DNA of 64,000 bases from contig WTXI01000037.1 in NCBI GenBank assembly GCA_022376515.1, positions 212,403 through 276,402 on the forward strand. Direction: 5' to 3'. The notes under the pieces are model-generated. The model was not told the origin of the DNA. It saw nothing but the letters and a program-made list of their open reading frames with translations, and made no database searches. The DNA is from Lactifluus volemus. Taxonomy: Eukaryota; Basidiomycota; Agaricomycetes; Russulales; Russulaceae. Position numbers and translations under genes: made by a program. Shown piece after piece: positions 1 through 10,637 of this stretch (its first letter is position 1; every line of letters begins with the position of its first letter).

Positions 1-1398
1 CATATCTCAATTGTATTTGCAAGTGTGTAGCAACTGATGGGGAGGAGGAACCAGAGTTCCAGATGTGGAATGGATGGTGGAACTAGAGTAGCCCAATGTG
101 GTGGATTTGCTAGAAGAGACTGGATGGGTGGAGGTGTTTGACAGGGCCATGAAAGAGAGAGGGGGGGGAACAGACATCCTCCTAGAGCAGTGCCCCGGCC
201 TTGGATGATGCCGTGCAGAAGTTGGGAAGCGTGACTTGTCCTGTTGTCCTCGAGGTGTCCGGAGATAGAGGAGAGGGGGTGGGGTGCGCGTGGGAATAGC
301 AGCAGCGGCGAGGGGAGATGACAGGGGCGGCACAGAGTAGGGGAGGGGGGGCACACACGTGACAGCACAGGTCACAGGCGTCAGGTGCTTGGACGTCGCA
401 ACAGCGACGCCCAAGTGACCGTGACGCAATGGACCGTCTACGGTAGATGTGAAAGGGCCGCAGGGGATAAAAGGGAAAAAGAAAACAAACTACAAAAGGA
501 TTAGGGTAAAAAGTCAAAAAAAAATCCTGACGCACCGATGGACCAGGCGCGAGAGAAACATAGAAGAGCCTGAGCCAACGAAGAGCGGGAGCTGCGTGAG
601 TGGAGCATCGTCAGACAGGGCCCGCATCTGCGCTCAACAAAGTGCGCGTTGCGTTGCGCGATCATGGGACATGAGGCCTGCATGAGGGAGTGGAGTGGAA
701 TCGTGGAACGCACTGCTTTTCGGCCGCGTTCGCTGTACGTTCGGCGGAGCTCTTACTTAGCCCCGCAAGGTTTCGAGACACGCATTTCGTGGAAGATCTG
801 TCGTTGTACTAGAGGTCTTCTTGCCTCATCCAGGGCGGGCACCGCAAGGTCCTCCGCTCGCCATTGCCTTCTTTTATTCTTCCGGTTGTCAGTTGGCGAG
901 ATAATCTGATGCAGGGTACTCACCCAAACAGAGAACGGGATAGTGAATGTGAGACGAGATACGACGGTAAGTAAAATGATGGTTGACAAGTACCGCGGAA
1001 ACGATAGAGGGCACAGAAGGGCTACTGCAAAGTCTAGAAATCTGTCCTGGATGGCAGAGGTAAATCGGCGCCTTCCCAGTCTGCCAACATGATCTTGTGC
1101 TGGTGAGAAGGGTCGCTGTGAGTCGCGCAGTATGTCTTCGCGCCAACATGATCCCAGACTCAACAACTTCAAGTTGAAGTTGAACCGTGATGCCGCCACT
1201 AGCGCCACTTCAGCGCCACTTGACAAAGTTCATGACTTTGGTCTCAATGGCATATCACACTGCAAGTTGGAGACACAGATACATGCTTGCGAAAAGTAAT
1301 AAAAGGCCATGGTGTACAGCAGTAATCATATCTCCGCGTAATAGTGATAGCAGGTAAAGTCTACTCGCACCCCGATTAGTAGAAGACGAGTTGATGGG
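1..1398. other. No recognisable gene
   Basis: Only short overlapping open frames on both strands, none with a recognisable domain and none longer than about 157 codons. Purine-rich stretches at about 60-350 generate proline/serine-rich false frames on the minus strand. I see no convincing exon, repeat or RNA gene here. The downstream neighbours are decayed gene copies, so this may also be old non-functional sequence. Confidence 0.4.
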
Positions 1399-1923
1399 GA
1401 TATTCACCTTGGAAAGGTTCCAGCTCGCCTTGAGGTGCTTCGAAATGCACTCTGTCTTCTTCGCCGCAGCGAGCACCACCCTACCAACCTCCCGCTGATC
1501 CGCTGCCTTGGACTCAGGGAATGATTCCTCCTTTATCTTTCCGTCTCCTGACCGTGCCAGTGTGCGCCTCTTTCCTGACTTGGAAAAGTAGGGGTCATCG
1601 ACTTTTAAATCAACTGCAGTAGCCACCTTGGTAGCTGACCGACGAAAGGAGGAAGGCCAAGTACACACTTTGAAAGTCTTGCGAGATTACTAGTACTTGG
1701 GCTTGCGAACGTCCTCTGCGGGATAGAAGCGCGGTGCTTTCGATGTAGGGAAAAGGCGTGTCGCGCCATTTTTCTTGCCGCCCACCTGTACCACCTTGGT
1801 TCGTGCCGTCTCTGGTTCGGCCGGTGCTATACCTGTTTTCCTGCCCTTGTAGAGCTGGTGCCGTGCATACACCTGCGAGCGTGAGAGACAACCAATTCCA
1901 GGGACGAGTTCTTTGAGAGCCAT
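1399..1923 (-). pseudogene. RPL6: 60S ribosomal protein L6 (eL6) pseudogene, centre deleted
   Basis: Two blocks read like the two ends of eukaryotic ribosomal protein eL6. From the ATG at 1921-1923 the minus strand encodes MALKELVPGIG, then SRSQVYARHQLYKG and KAPRFYPAEDVRKPK, the hallmark N-terminal half, and hits a stop at 1690. From about 1635 to 1399, in another frame, it encodes the C-terminal half (SATKVA, KVDDPYFSK, FPESKAADQ, SKHLKASWNLSK). The central roughly 60-80 residues with the KOW-like rRNA-binding core are missing; only about 50 bp separate the blocks, so an intron cannot supply them. The change of frame and the internal deletion make this a non-functional duplicate. The identification is from remembered family motifs; the break is seen directly. 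Confidence 0.8.
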
Positions 1924-3256
1924 CTGTGTATCTGTAGCAAGTTTGTCAGTGAATGTGCGAGAACGGATGGATATATAAATAAGGGTGTATCGCAGGTGTC
2001 GTCCAACCATCCACCAAAACACAAGAGTATTTGCTCACAATATCGATGTCTTGAGGTCGCTGTCGCGGACATCAACAGAACAGTGGCGGCACCAGAGGGC
2101 GGGGCGACAGAGGACGCGAAAGAAGGAGCAATGACAGAGGGTGGGCAATGACGGCGACAAAGAAGGTGTGAGAGAGGGGAGGGTGATGACAGAGGCAATG
2201 GCGGGAATAGAGAGAAAGCACAGACGTGGCAACAGAGAGGGTGCGATGAAGTATGAGCTGATGAACACCGCATGTTAATAACGTACACCAATATCTGCAT
2301 TAGATTGCAAAGATAGAATTTCCCAGAGCCATCCACCGAAATGAAGACCGCAGGATGTGCGGGAGTCGGATGCCAGGATTGTAAATATAGTCGTCCGCTT
2401 CATCAAATGCATATATCTATATCAGGGATACGGTCTGTGTCGACGAGGCAAAATCGAGCGGCGTGAATAGAGTGGATGCGGGATTATGCGAGAATGTGAG
2501 GAAAGCACGCGAAAACGAAAGGGGACTCGGAAAAAACAAATGGGCGCGACGACACCCTTACAACTGGATTGCTCAAAAGTACTTATAGCGACTCGGAGGT
2601 CCATAGTAGCTACCAATGTAACTACTAATAATTGCTGTAATAAAAGTTGAAACAAGTGTGAATGGGAGAAATGACCGTCACGAGCGGGCGCACTCAATCC
2701 TCAAGTGAGACTGCGGTCTCGTGAAACGTGCGCCGAGAATGCCTCAGAAATGTACTAGAAAGGTTGTGAGTCAGTTCGAAACACGAAATGATATAGTAAA
2801 ATGGCTCGGGCGGTCGCCCCCAACGAGGAGCGTCGTGATCCTTCAAGTTCAAGTTGCTGTGTCACCCTCAGGCCTCCTTAAGTTCCTCGGGCCTCCCTGA
2901 CCTTCCGCACTCTACTCCTTCCGCCCCTCGGCATCCAACAACTCCTCCCAAATCGGCATCACTGTGGGCACAGACGGTGATCCGAGGACATGTTGCTTGT
3001 GGAGCTTCTTCAAGTTGTTCACATTGGCTACAACTAGTACCTTCAGTGATCGTCATGCATCAGAGGGACACAGAAAGAATGGCACAGTTGGGGTGATTGT
3101 GAACGATAAAGAGATATTTTCCACGATTATACATGACAAAGGGAACAAAGACAAAAGGAACAAAATTTCGAACGACAGAAACGAACAAACAGATATACTT
3201 CTAGTAAATGTAGTCGTGATGCTGGCATAAACGCTTTGTAGTGTGGGGTAACTAAC
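1924..3256. other. Gene-free stretch with one coding-like remnant
   Basis: Mostly short, low-quality frames. One minus-strand stretch, about 2937-3050, reads smoothly as VANVNNLKKLHKQHV followed by PTVMPIWEELLDAEGRKE and a stop, which looks like the end of a real protein I cannot name. It lies just downstream of the phosphatidylserine decarboxylase pseudogene on the same strand. Nothing else here is supported. Confidence 0.35.
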
Positions 3257-4421
3257 TTACCTATGAGGCGAGTACCAGCCGCCTCTATTCCACCTTTCCT
3301 TTCGATATATCTTCTGCCCCACTCGCACCTTCTGTTCCGCATACGTCGGTGGCGCCTCGAATACGAGCACGATCGTGCTCTCAAGGCAAAACCCGCCCAA
3401 CTCATGCCCCAGTTGGAGTGGTTGGACGTTCAAGAACGGCAACGCGGTCGAGTAAACCGCCTCGTTGTATGTCCCCAGTGGCGGAGGACGTTCATAGACG
3501 TTCATGCGCAACCTGTGCGATCAAAATCTGTAAGGGAACGTCGATAGTTGACAAGAACGTTCTCCACACCTGATTTAAGTTGATCTTTGTGCTCCCCATG
3601 CTCGTTGCACTAACCGGGACCATGCCGAAGCATCTGTGCCATCATCGCCCGAGTAGCGCGAGACGCTTGTTCAATACAAACAAGTTCTTGACGCGTCCGG
3701 CAACCTATGGGGAGACCAAAAATAGCTCACCTGCCAGAAAAAATTCAGCTCGTGGAAAAGAAGGGAAGGGCGCGACAGATACCTTGGAAATGCAGCCGCT
3801 TTTCGAACACCCACGCTGTCGGATTGTGAAGCGATGATAACCTCCAAGAGCAAGATATATTGCGGCAATGAAGTGTGTGTTGCCTGGCTTGACCCGGGCA
3901 GTGCCGCGCTTCTGTAGGCTCGTGCAACCGGAGAACGCGTGGCGTGGGCCGAGCTCTTTCGCAGCTGAGGCGCGGTTGGTGACCGTCTCTTGAATGGGCC
4001 TGTCTGATTCGAGGACCGGCGTATCGACCCGTACGCCCCCCGGACTGTCAGAATCTCTGGGCACTGTCTCATCAGAAGTACGGGTGGCAAGGGTTGGGGC
4101 CGAGGTGCCGATGAGTTGTGAAAGGTTGTACTCTATCTTGCAAACTCGCGGTCGTCCACAATGGCCATCTCACGCACAGGGAACAGCACTGTCGTCGTCG
4201 TGGTAAGGTTGGGCTTTCCGGTTCGAGGTCTGGGCCGCTCGATGCTGAGAAGTGCGTCGAGGGCATAGTTTAACCTGTTTGGCACGTGCGCCTTGTACAG
4301 CACTGAAATGAAGGACCGTGCCATCTGTAGGGGAAACAAGAGCAGAGTGGGCGATGTCCCGGGGACGATTAAAAAAAGGCACCAAGAGAAGGATACTCAG
4401 GAAGGTATACGAGCTCGATTT
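3257..4421 (-). pseudogene. PSD1: Phosphatidylserine decarboxylase (PSD1-type) pseudogene
   Basis: The mitochondrial enzyme makes phosphatidylethanolamine from phosphatidylserine. On the minus strand the family's landmarks occur in the right order but in shifting frames: EYPSLGAFF, ALVSPTDGTVLHF, NYALDALL, IYLALGGYHRF and HNPTAWVFEKRLHF, GELFLVSP, NLFVLNKRLALLGR, FGMVPVSAT, then EAVYSTALPFL and STIVLVFEAP near 3360. Breaks include an extra base in the A/T run at about 4370-4376, a missing base near 4135, and a stop at 3642-3644. The self-cleavage motif LGST, whose serine becomes the pyruvoyl cofactor, reads LEST (Glu codon at 3380-3382). Several independent lesions, including one in the catalytic motif, argue for a true pseudogene and not for sequencing error. 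Confidence 0.8.
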
Positions 4422-4612
4422 CTGTAAGGCCAACGCCGAAAAGGTGTGTGTAAAGCTTGAAGCCGATCGGTCAAAGCCAGACTGGCAAGCTCAAACGAGT
4501 TGAGCCAGTCCTAGAGGCGAGAGAGTCACTTATCAACCTTGCCAGCACGTGCCAAAGACTCTGCGGTTGTTGTTTTTCTATATTTACTACCACGTCTTTT
4601 ACTACTCCAATC

Positions 4613-5462
4613 ATGCCGAAAAAGCTTACAGTCGCAGAGCAGGCTATTGTCGCCAAAGCATCCCAAGATCTGTATCAATATGAAAAGACCTGTGAAGAAC
4701 ACTCGGCTGTCTTGCGTAAAGATTTAGAAGGACTTACTAAAGCACACCAAGAATACACAGCAAACTCAAACCCAATGGGCTTCACACCACCCCGTGACGA
4801 ATTCGACCATTACATTGAAGAGTCGGAGAAGGTGCTCAAGAAGGAATGCAAAACTTTGCTTGAGTATGCTGCGTATAAGTTTGATGGAGTGATGGTGCTA
4901 ATCCACTGTTTTCTGAAGCCACCTTCATGTGGTATATGCAGCGTACTTTCTCTGCCGGCTCTTGATGAGAAAGATGTCTGAACATGGAGAACGCGTTCAT
5001 GTGGAATTCATTCGTCGAAAAGTGGAGCTTGAGTATGTGCTTGTGTTCTGGTCTAGTGTGCATGCCTATTAACACCTTCTTAAGCAAACAATATCCTTAT
5101 GTTTTCCCTCCTGAGTCTCCCTCTGTGGTTATTCCATCTGAACCTGTGCCATCTGATTATCGCCTCACTCGGCTGCTCGTGGATTCGAGTCGAAAGAGGT
5201 TATGAACCTGCCTCGTGTTTCGCTCCAGGAGACAGATCTTATCCAATATCAACGTCATCCAGAACTGCTTCAGAGGGAGACCTTTGTGTCCTTCAGGAAG
5301 ATGAAGCAGAGTATGAAGCTTTCGTATTCCGGCGTTTATTACTGCAAATCAAGAAAAAATTTTTACGTAGTGTTGCTGATGAGGGTCCTGAAGCGGTGTC
5401 TTGTTCTAGCATCAATTTGTTTGACCTTCTTCGTACATCAGAGCGGGTTCTTAAACTTTAAA
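4613..5462 (+). CDS. Unidentified multi-exon protein
   Basis: I do not recognise the product. The likely start is ATG 4613 (MPKKLTVAEQAIVAKASQDL), preceded by a pyrimidine-rich leader. The first exon encodes a charged, helical, probably coiled-coil segment running to about 4862, where GTATGC looks like a 5' splice site. A second coding block (about 4942-5033, RRKVELE, ending at a GTATGT donor) and a third (about 5240-5462, EDEAEYEAFVFRRLLLQIKKKFL, ending in a stop at 5460-5462) are in compatible coding style. Exon joins are my inference from splice-like sites; the last block ends VLKL. The total would be roughly 200 residues. It sits divergent to the decayed PSD1 copy and could itself be a remnant. 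Confidence 0.4.
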
Positions 5463-5778
5463 GGACTTGTCTATCCCAATTCATTGATTTCGTAGCGAAG
5501 AATATGGAAACTCAGGTTTGGATGAAGGAGGAGGATCGGTTAGTTGGAGTGTATCGAGCATAGTGGGATGGTAGCTGAAATGCCGTGGACTGTTTCTCGC
5601 TTGATGGAAATACAAAGCGAGGTTGGTTGTAATTGTCAATGACATCGATGCTACGGTTCGAGCCGAACATTCGTCTCCTATTATAAACGACAATCAGATC
5701 GGGAAGGCGTTCAACAGGTGATCCCTATTTTGGCCCGAGCTGCGTCTGCAGTGGACTCCGACTCTGACCCTAACCACA
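5463..5778. other. Intergenic spacer
   Basis: Short spacer between the unidentified gene and the macro-domain gene. A minus-strand open frame (about 70 codons) crosses it but shows no recognisable motif and is not convincing. Confidence 0.4.
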
Positions 5779-6592
5779 ATGACTGAGCTGCCACACTTCA
5801 TACTTATTGCCCCCCCTCCTCCAGAGGCAACTCCGAAGGAATCACTTGTCAAGGCTTGGACGCATGCCATCACTGCCTTACCACCGACATTACAAACGCA
5901 CTTCACCGTACTCGAGGGCAGGTTGTCCACTCTTCCACCCGACCAGCTGCGGTGTGACCTTATCGTTTCTCCGGCGAACTCATTTGGCATCATGGACGGC
6001 GGGTAAGCTTAAAATTCCCCACAAAATCATATATTACATCCCACTTTGTCGTCATCAAAAAAAATGACAAATTTTGTGTGGGAGGGAGATATGACCTAGT
6101 GCTCTCCCTTGCCCTCGAGGGTGCGGACGGCTTTTGGACGCTCTCACGCCATGTGCAACGAGCTATGCATGCCCGCTGGCATGGCTACATACCCCCAGGG
6201 TCGTGCCTCATCACCTCTCTCCCGAGCACAGTGGCCGGGGGCAACGAAAATCAGTTTGGCGCGTCCAGCATTGCAATCGTGCCTACTATGCGCTATCCTG
6301 GGGACGTTCGGTGGCATCAAGATCTCGTCTATAATGCGGTTTGGAGCTTGCTGGTTGAGGTTAACCGATGGAATGCAGACATTATGGGCCATGGAGCTGG
6401 AAAGACCGACCACAAAATTGAGCGTATATTGATGACCGGGCTGGCGACGGCTATGGAAGATGGAGCGCGGTGCGTTGTGCCCAGCAGATGATGTTGGCGA
6501 TCAGTCACTTTGTACAAGGCGTGCCAGAGAATGCTGATTGGGAAGGGGTCAATGATTTGATTAGCGAAGTCAATGATACTGTAGACCTGTGA
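5779..6592 (+). pseudogene. Macro-domain protein with a one-base frameshift
   Basis: Macro domains bind or hydrolyse ADP-ribose derivatives. Exon 1 starts at ATG 5779 and carries the diagnostic CDLIVSPANSFGIMDGG loop (residues about 58-75). A GT-AG intron at 6003-6088 (86 bp) joins it in frame to YDLVLSLALEG. Exon 2 continues with SIAIVPTMRYPGDV, a conserved W..D.VYNAVWSLL helix and ILMTGLAT. The frame then breaks at the G run about 6449-6450: restoring one base rejoins the family ending RCAQQMMLAISHFV, which stops at 6590-6592; without it translation stops at 6491. The gene is otherwise intact, so an assembly error in a short homopolymer is as plausible as a real loss of function. Expected length is about 240 residues. 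Confidence 0.75.
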
Positions 6593-6654
6593 ACTACAGT
6601 TGGTCCTGCCTACGTATGGTTGTAGTTGTAATTGGGATCCGTTCCTGTACACGT

Positions 6655-8637
6655 CTAATCGACATTAACGGCTATGTCCAATAGCTGTGGGTCAGAACCA
6701 ATCCACTGAACTTCGACGCCCCACTGACTCAACGCTTTAGCCTCCTTCTCACCTATTGGGTGACATCCTTCCACAGACACCTGCTCAATCATGGTGAGTT
6801 GCCATTCGCCACTCGTCCTCATAGCGGGGGTATGTGTGCTCTTTGGTAGTCGTTTTATTGGACGCTTTCCGTCCGCATTGAGATGTGCGGCGATCTCTGC
6901 CCCAGACGCGAAGCCGTTCCGCAATCTGATGAGGCCCACGAGTGTGCTAGACTTGACACCGCCACAACACCAGAGCTGGATGTGGCGTAGATGCGGACAC
7001 ACGCGTACCCCTACCAAACGGGCCGCAGCAAGCGCCTCTAGCATGGGAGCGATATTGGGAACAAAGTTGCAGTCGAGACGCTGGAGGGAAGGCGTGTATC
7101 CCAGCATCGGCGGGGCTTGTTCCGGGGGGATCATAAAACCAGAGAGTAAAAGGTGTGTCAAGTATGGCATGCGGGGGTCGCGAAATATGCTTTCTAGTCG
7201 AGGCAGCAGCTTGTGCAAATCGTCGTCGGTCGAGTGTGGACCCTCGGCCCGACGTCCGGACGAGTTTCTGTTCGACAGGGATAACGTTTGAAGGGTTGGA
7301 AAGCAGAGCCGGAGGAATGGGCTGCGTAACGTTTCACCCGACGAGCAGTCCGCACGGAGCACTTTGAGGTTCGATAGCTCGAGAACGGGTTGAATGGTTG
7401 CGCTGTCCCTTACGTCCACGAAGGTAGGATGCAGCCAGGCAGCTAGTTTCTTGCACTTGTTCGCGCCGGCAAACGCGATATCGAGTACCTCTAGTTTTGA
7501 GGTGGGGAATTGCATGAGGAAAAGGAGCAGTGTATCGGGGTGTGCATCAGTCCATTCCAACTCACGGAGCTGATCGAGCGGAACGGGTGGGAGACCCTTG
7601 GGGTCGTCAATGCGCCAAGCTGTGTCTTTTTCCCAGAAATGCAATGCTTGAGGGTTCGTGTCAAGCGGGTGAGAGAAAATGGGTCCGGCGTGCAGAAGAG
7701 CGAGGTGTTCAATGTGTGGTGCGCACGCAAGGAGTCGCGCGAAGTATGGTAGGCGTAAGAATTCGAGGGGCCCTGAAAGTGGAGTGTCCAGTGCAAGCGT
7801 AATTTCACGCAGAGCGGGCAGTTGTCCAAACGCCACGCAGGGGAGCGGGATGTCACGCAGCGTCAACGTTTGCAGGGTCGGGAAGCGGCGCGTACGCCAG
7901 GGGTTGTAATATGCACGTTTGGGATCGTTCAACAACAGGCCGGCATACAATTCTCCAGGGGTGGCACATTCTAGCGCGAGCTCGAGTGATTCGAGGTGCG
8001 CGAAGCCGGGTAAGTAGTTGTGGAGGTAGGTGAGGGAATTAGCAATGATATCGTGGTTACCATGTATGGAAAGGGAACGTAGCGGAGGAAAAGTGTGGAG
8101 GAGATATGGTTCAACGAGTCGCTGTTGCTCCCGCCCGCGAAGTGTCGTTATGGTTCTCGAAGTTAATGAATTGGCATTGGGTCCCTTGCCGTGTGGTATC
8201 GCGTAGAATACTTCAACAGGAATGCCCTTTGATCGCTCGAGAAAGGTCTGAGTGGCAGGGCTTACGGAACAGCGAGAGGACATGTCGGATGTCGTGAGAA
8301 TTATGCGTCGCCAAAGGGCAGGTGTAGAGAGTGCTATCTCTCGCCACCTCCGGCAAACATGCGAGATGTTGAAGGGAACGATGTCCAGTCGTAATCGAGT
8401 CGAATCAAGGGCGTCGTATGTGGAAAGTACAAAAATGTAGATGAGGAGTTCTGGCGGGAGCCAGTCAAAAAGAATCCGCTCCGTTTCAAGGTCGTGTTCG
8501 ACCTCAAGGGCTTGCTTTTGGAGGGTGAGAGAGTTGAGGAGAGCTCGAAGCTCTGACCGTTGGCGTTCGAGGGCATCGATCTGCCCCGTAAGTACTGCGA
8601 TGCTTCTATCAAAGTGCTCTGTAGTTGGGTGGGGCAT
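6655..8637 (-). CDS. F-box-like protein with leucine-rich C-terminal region
   Basis: A typical mushroom F-box protein, presumed substrate adaptor of an SCF ubiquitin ligase. I place the start at 8637 (MPHPTTEHFD), as in relatives that begin just before the coiled coil; an upstream in-frame ATG at 8721 would add 28 residues. An N-terminal coiled coil (ALERQRSELRALLNSLTLQKQALE) is followed by the F-box-like segment (DWLPPELLIYIFVLS ... NISHVCRRWREIALSTPALW). The rest, about 500 residues, has irregular leucine-rich repeats (LQTLTLRDIPLPC, LKVLRADCS, LQTLSLSN). It is one uninterrupted frame of 660 codons, with no visible intron. Its substrate is unknown; such genes are highly multiplied in Agaricomycetes. 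Confidence 0.85.
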   Translation of the reverse strand: MPHPTTEHFDRSIAVLTGQIDALERQRSELRALLNSLTLQKQALEVEHDLETERILFDWLPPELLIYIFVLSTYDALDSTRLRLDIVPFNISHVCRRWREIALSTPALWRRIILTTSDMSSRCSVSPATQTFLERSKGIPVEVFYAIPHGKGPNANSLTSRTITTLRGREQQRLVEPYLLHTFPPLRSLSIHGNHDIIANSLTYLHNYLPGFAHLESLELALECATPGELYAGLLLNDPKRAYYNPWRTRRFPTLQTLTLRDIPLPCVAFGQLPALREITLALDTPLSGPLEFLRLPYFARLLACAPHIEHLALLHAGPIFSHPLDTNPQALHFWEKDTAWRIDDPKGLPPVPLDQLRELEWTDAHPDTLLLFLMQFPTSKLEVLDIAFAGANKCKKLAAWLHPTFVDVRDSATIQPVLELSNLKVLRADCSSGETLRSPFLRLCFPTLQTLSLSNRNSSGRRAEGPHSTDDDLHKLLPRLESIFRDPRMPYLTHLLLSGFMIPPEQAPPMLGYTPSLQRLDCNFVPNIAPMLEALAAARLVGVRVCPHLRHIQLWCCGGVKSSTLVGLIRLRNGFASGAEIAAHLNADGKRPIKRLPKSTHTPAMRTSGEWQLTMIEQVSVEGCHPIGEKEAKALSQWGVEVQWIGSDPQLLDIAVNVD

Positions 8638-8721
8638 TGCATAGGTAGCCGCTGAGAAATGAACGCTGATTTGTAGGAAACTGAAGTGACCCCTGACATA
8701 ATCGATAGTAATCCTCCGCAC

Positions 8722-9312
8722 AATTCGACCCCTATGTCCAGGTTTTTTATATTTTACTCTATGGACCCATACCGATGCCGTGACAGGGGTATATTGTTGG
8801 CGGTGAAGTTGACACGTTCAAGAGGTACTTGTGGGCGAGATTGAAAATCGGCCGCGTGGGCCAAGGGCACACAATCACGAGGCCAGCAAACGGCAGGGAG
8901 AAATGAGTTGTAAAACTGACGTTGATCGATTGTGCGAAGATATTCATGCCTGACTTAGAGGAAGGGCTCAAGCTGATCCGAGAACTTGTCTGTAAATCCA
9001 AGGTACACGAACGGAAAGGGATCGGCTGCTACGAGATACAGTTGTATGATCAGCTCTGGCTAGCCACGCAATTTTTAAAAAGCTCCGCGACAACGAGGAT
9101 AGAGTACACATGGACGGGATAGATCCGGATGTGCTTCCCTGGCCTCTGGGGCTCGTTGCGCCGCGTTCTTGTCGCATGATTTGTATTTCATTTCCGTTCT
9201 GGAAGTGGATGGGATTCTCATTGTAGCAAACCATATCTACGTGACCAAGAGCTCGAGTTGCAACCATTCTATAAACCCGATGGCCTATCGCGAGTGCATA
9301 ATACCTTCTAAT
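8722..9312. other. Intergenic stretch, possible short coding remnant
   Basis: The plus strand at about 8940-9227 reads in coding style (MPDLEEGLKLIRELVC, then in another frame DRVHMDGIDPDVLPWPLGLVAPRS and a stop). I cannot name it and the frame change has no clear intron. It may be a fragment of a lost gene. Confidence 0.3.
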
Positions 9313-10347
9313 CTAGCGAGTCACAGGTTTCGGAGGCACTCTGCTCAATCGTGCATTGACAAAGCTCAAATACGTATCTGTGGCAGCCAGTGGTTTCAAG
9401 TCAAACCTAGCATCCCAAAACAAGGCGGAAAACGTACTCCAAATGAGGTTGACCAGGCCTATGAAAACGAAGCGAAATTGGGGGGGTACAAGCATAAAGT
9501 TGATAATCTGTGAGGGGGTAAATACCATCCTATCGGACGATAACGACGAGGTAACGTTGATTAGGGTGGCAAGGCGATTAAAAGAAGTGAGCATTGCACA
9601 CCAGGCCCGCATCAGAGTCGGCGCATACGTCTGAAGTAGAGTCAACATACGAGTGATACTCGAGCGGGACTGGGCACGCACCGTTTTCAAACTATCAGCG
9701 ACACCGGATGAGCCCTTGCCTTCCATGAGGGACATGGAGGTAAAAAACCAACCCACAACGACTATAAGACGATATAGTTTCAGATCGTGCATCAAACAAT
9801 GACGTTATGGGGCGTTGAAAACAAACGGGGAGCCATGATCGTTTGATCTAGCCATGTCTACAGATAGCGGTTGGTTAGCGAATGGAGGTTGTGGAAAGCA
9901 GAAACTTGAACGCGCACGCGATAAATCACAGCTTTAGTGGGAGTTGCAAAGCGCAATCGGTTGAGAAACGCGAACCATTTCGAGGCCGGGGGTCCAAATA
10001 GGCAGCCTTTGCAAAATATTAGACGTGAGTGGTTTCATAGGTACTACAAGTCACCTCCGAAAAATGTGAGACGGGCCGTTCTAGAAAACTAGAGGGAATG
10101 TAGAGGGGGAAGGACAGGAAGGGATGGAAAACCGTGGATGATACGCACATCGTGTTCTTTACCCTTCGACTCGATTGCCTGTTGGGCAATAATGTCGCTC
10201 GAGGCAAAAAGAACAGCTGAAGTCACGCATTGAGTGGCCAACGGTCGCTTGAGGAGCAATTTACTAGAAAATAGTGAGTAACTGGGTGAACGTCAAGTGA
10301 CTAGAAACTGACTTGAAAGAGCGGAACAAAGACGCCATAGTGGCCAT
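9313..10347 (-). CDS. Mpv17/PMP22 family membrane protein (nine exons)
   Basis: Small four-helix membrane proteins of mitochondria or peroxisomes, thought to form or regulate channels. Exons on the minus strand: 10347-10313, 10263-10149, 10088-10055, 10006-9918, 9857-9827, 9761-9682, 9630-9602, 9529-9438, 9377-9313. All eight introns are GT-AG (about 49-95 bp), and the joined frame is open for 570 bases (189 residues), the usual family length. Landmarks in order: LLLKRPLATQC, SSDIIAQQ, RTARLTFFGGCLFGP, KWFAFLNRL, TWLDQTIMAP, GWFFTSMSLMEGKG, TYAPTLMRAW, FTPSQIINF, VPPQFRFVFIGLVNL and a final NTYLSFVNA. A second in-frame ATG at 10338 is an alternative start. Micro-exons of 29-35 bp explain why no long open frame is visible. 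Exon joins are my splicing, supported by family continuity at every junction. Confidence 0.9.
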
Positions 10348-10637
10348 ACCGCCGTCAGGCCCAGATAGGATGTCATCGATTTGAACCACTCCTAGTGTAA
10401 AATTTTTTCATGTCCTCATTGTGATGCAAGATGTGAGGCCACGCTAATCATAGACCAAAGGCATGGACAGGGACCCTTGTCACCCTGTACAGAAAGTAAC
10501 ATCTATAGAATCAGACTCGGACTCCGAGTGCTAGGAGCCAATGAAGCGGTCAAAAGAGCAACAATATAATATTAATACGGCCACTGCAGTGAAACTAAGA
10601 ATATCATGGTACAACATAAAACCACAACAAAGCATGA
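10348..10637. other. Intergenic spacer between Mpv17-like and PRP6 genes
   Basis: AT-rich spacer holding the upstream region of the Mpv17-like gene and the 3' end of PRP6, both minus-strand. No gene seen. Confidence 0.5.

Noticed and set aside
7..535. Minus-strand open frames of 117-140 codons at the left edge
   Set aside because: Proline/serine/threonine-rich translation of a purine-rich strand with no domain, and two overlapping frames look equally good.
6449..6482. A 15-nt intron in the macro-domain gene (GTGCGTTGTGCCCAG)
   Set aside because: Too short for spliceosomal splicing, and a one-base change at 6449-6450 gives a better family match.
9313..9795. Uninterrupted 160-residue protein
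   Set aside because: Three in-frame segments are introns: removing them restores family motifs (SLKT-TYAPTL, RAW-MVFTPSQ, LIW-NTYLS).
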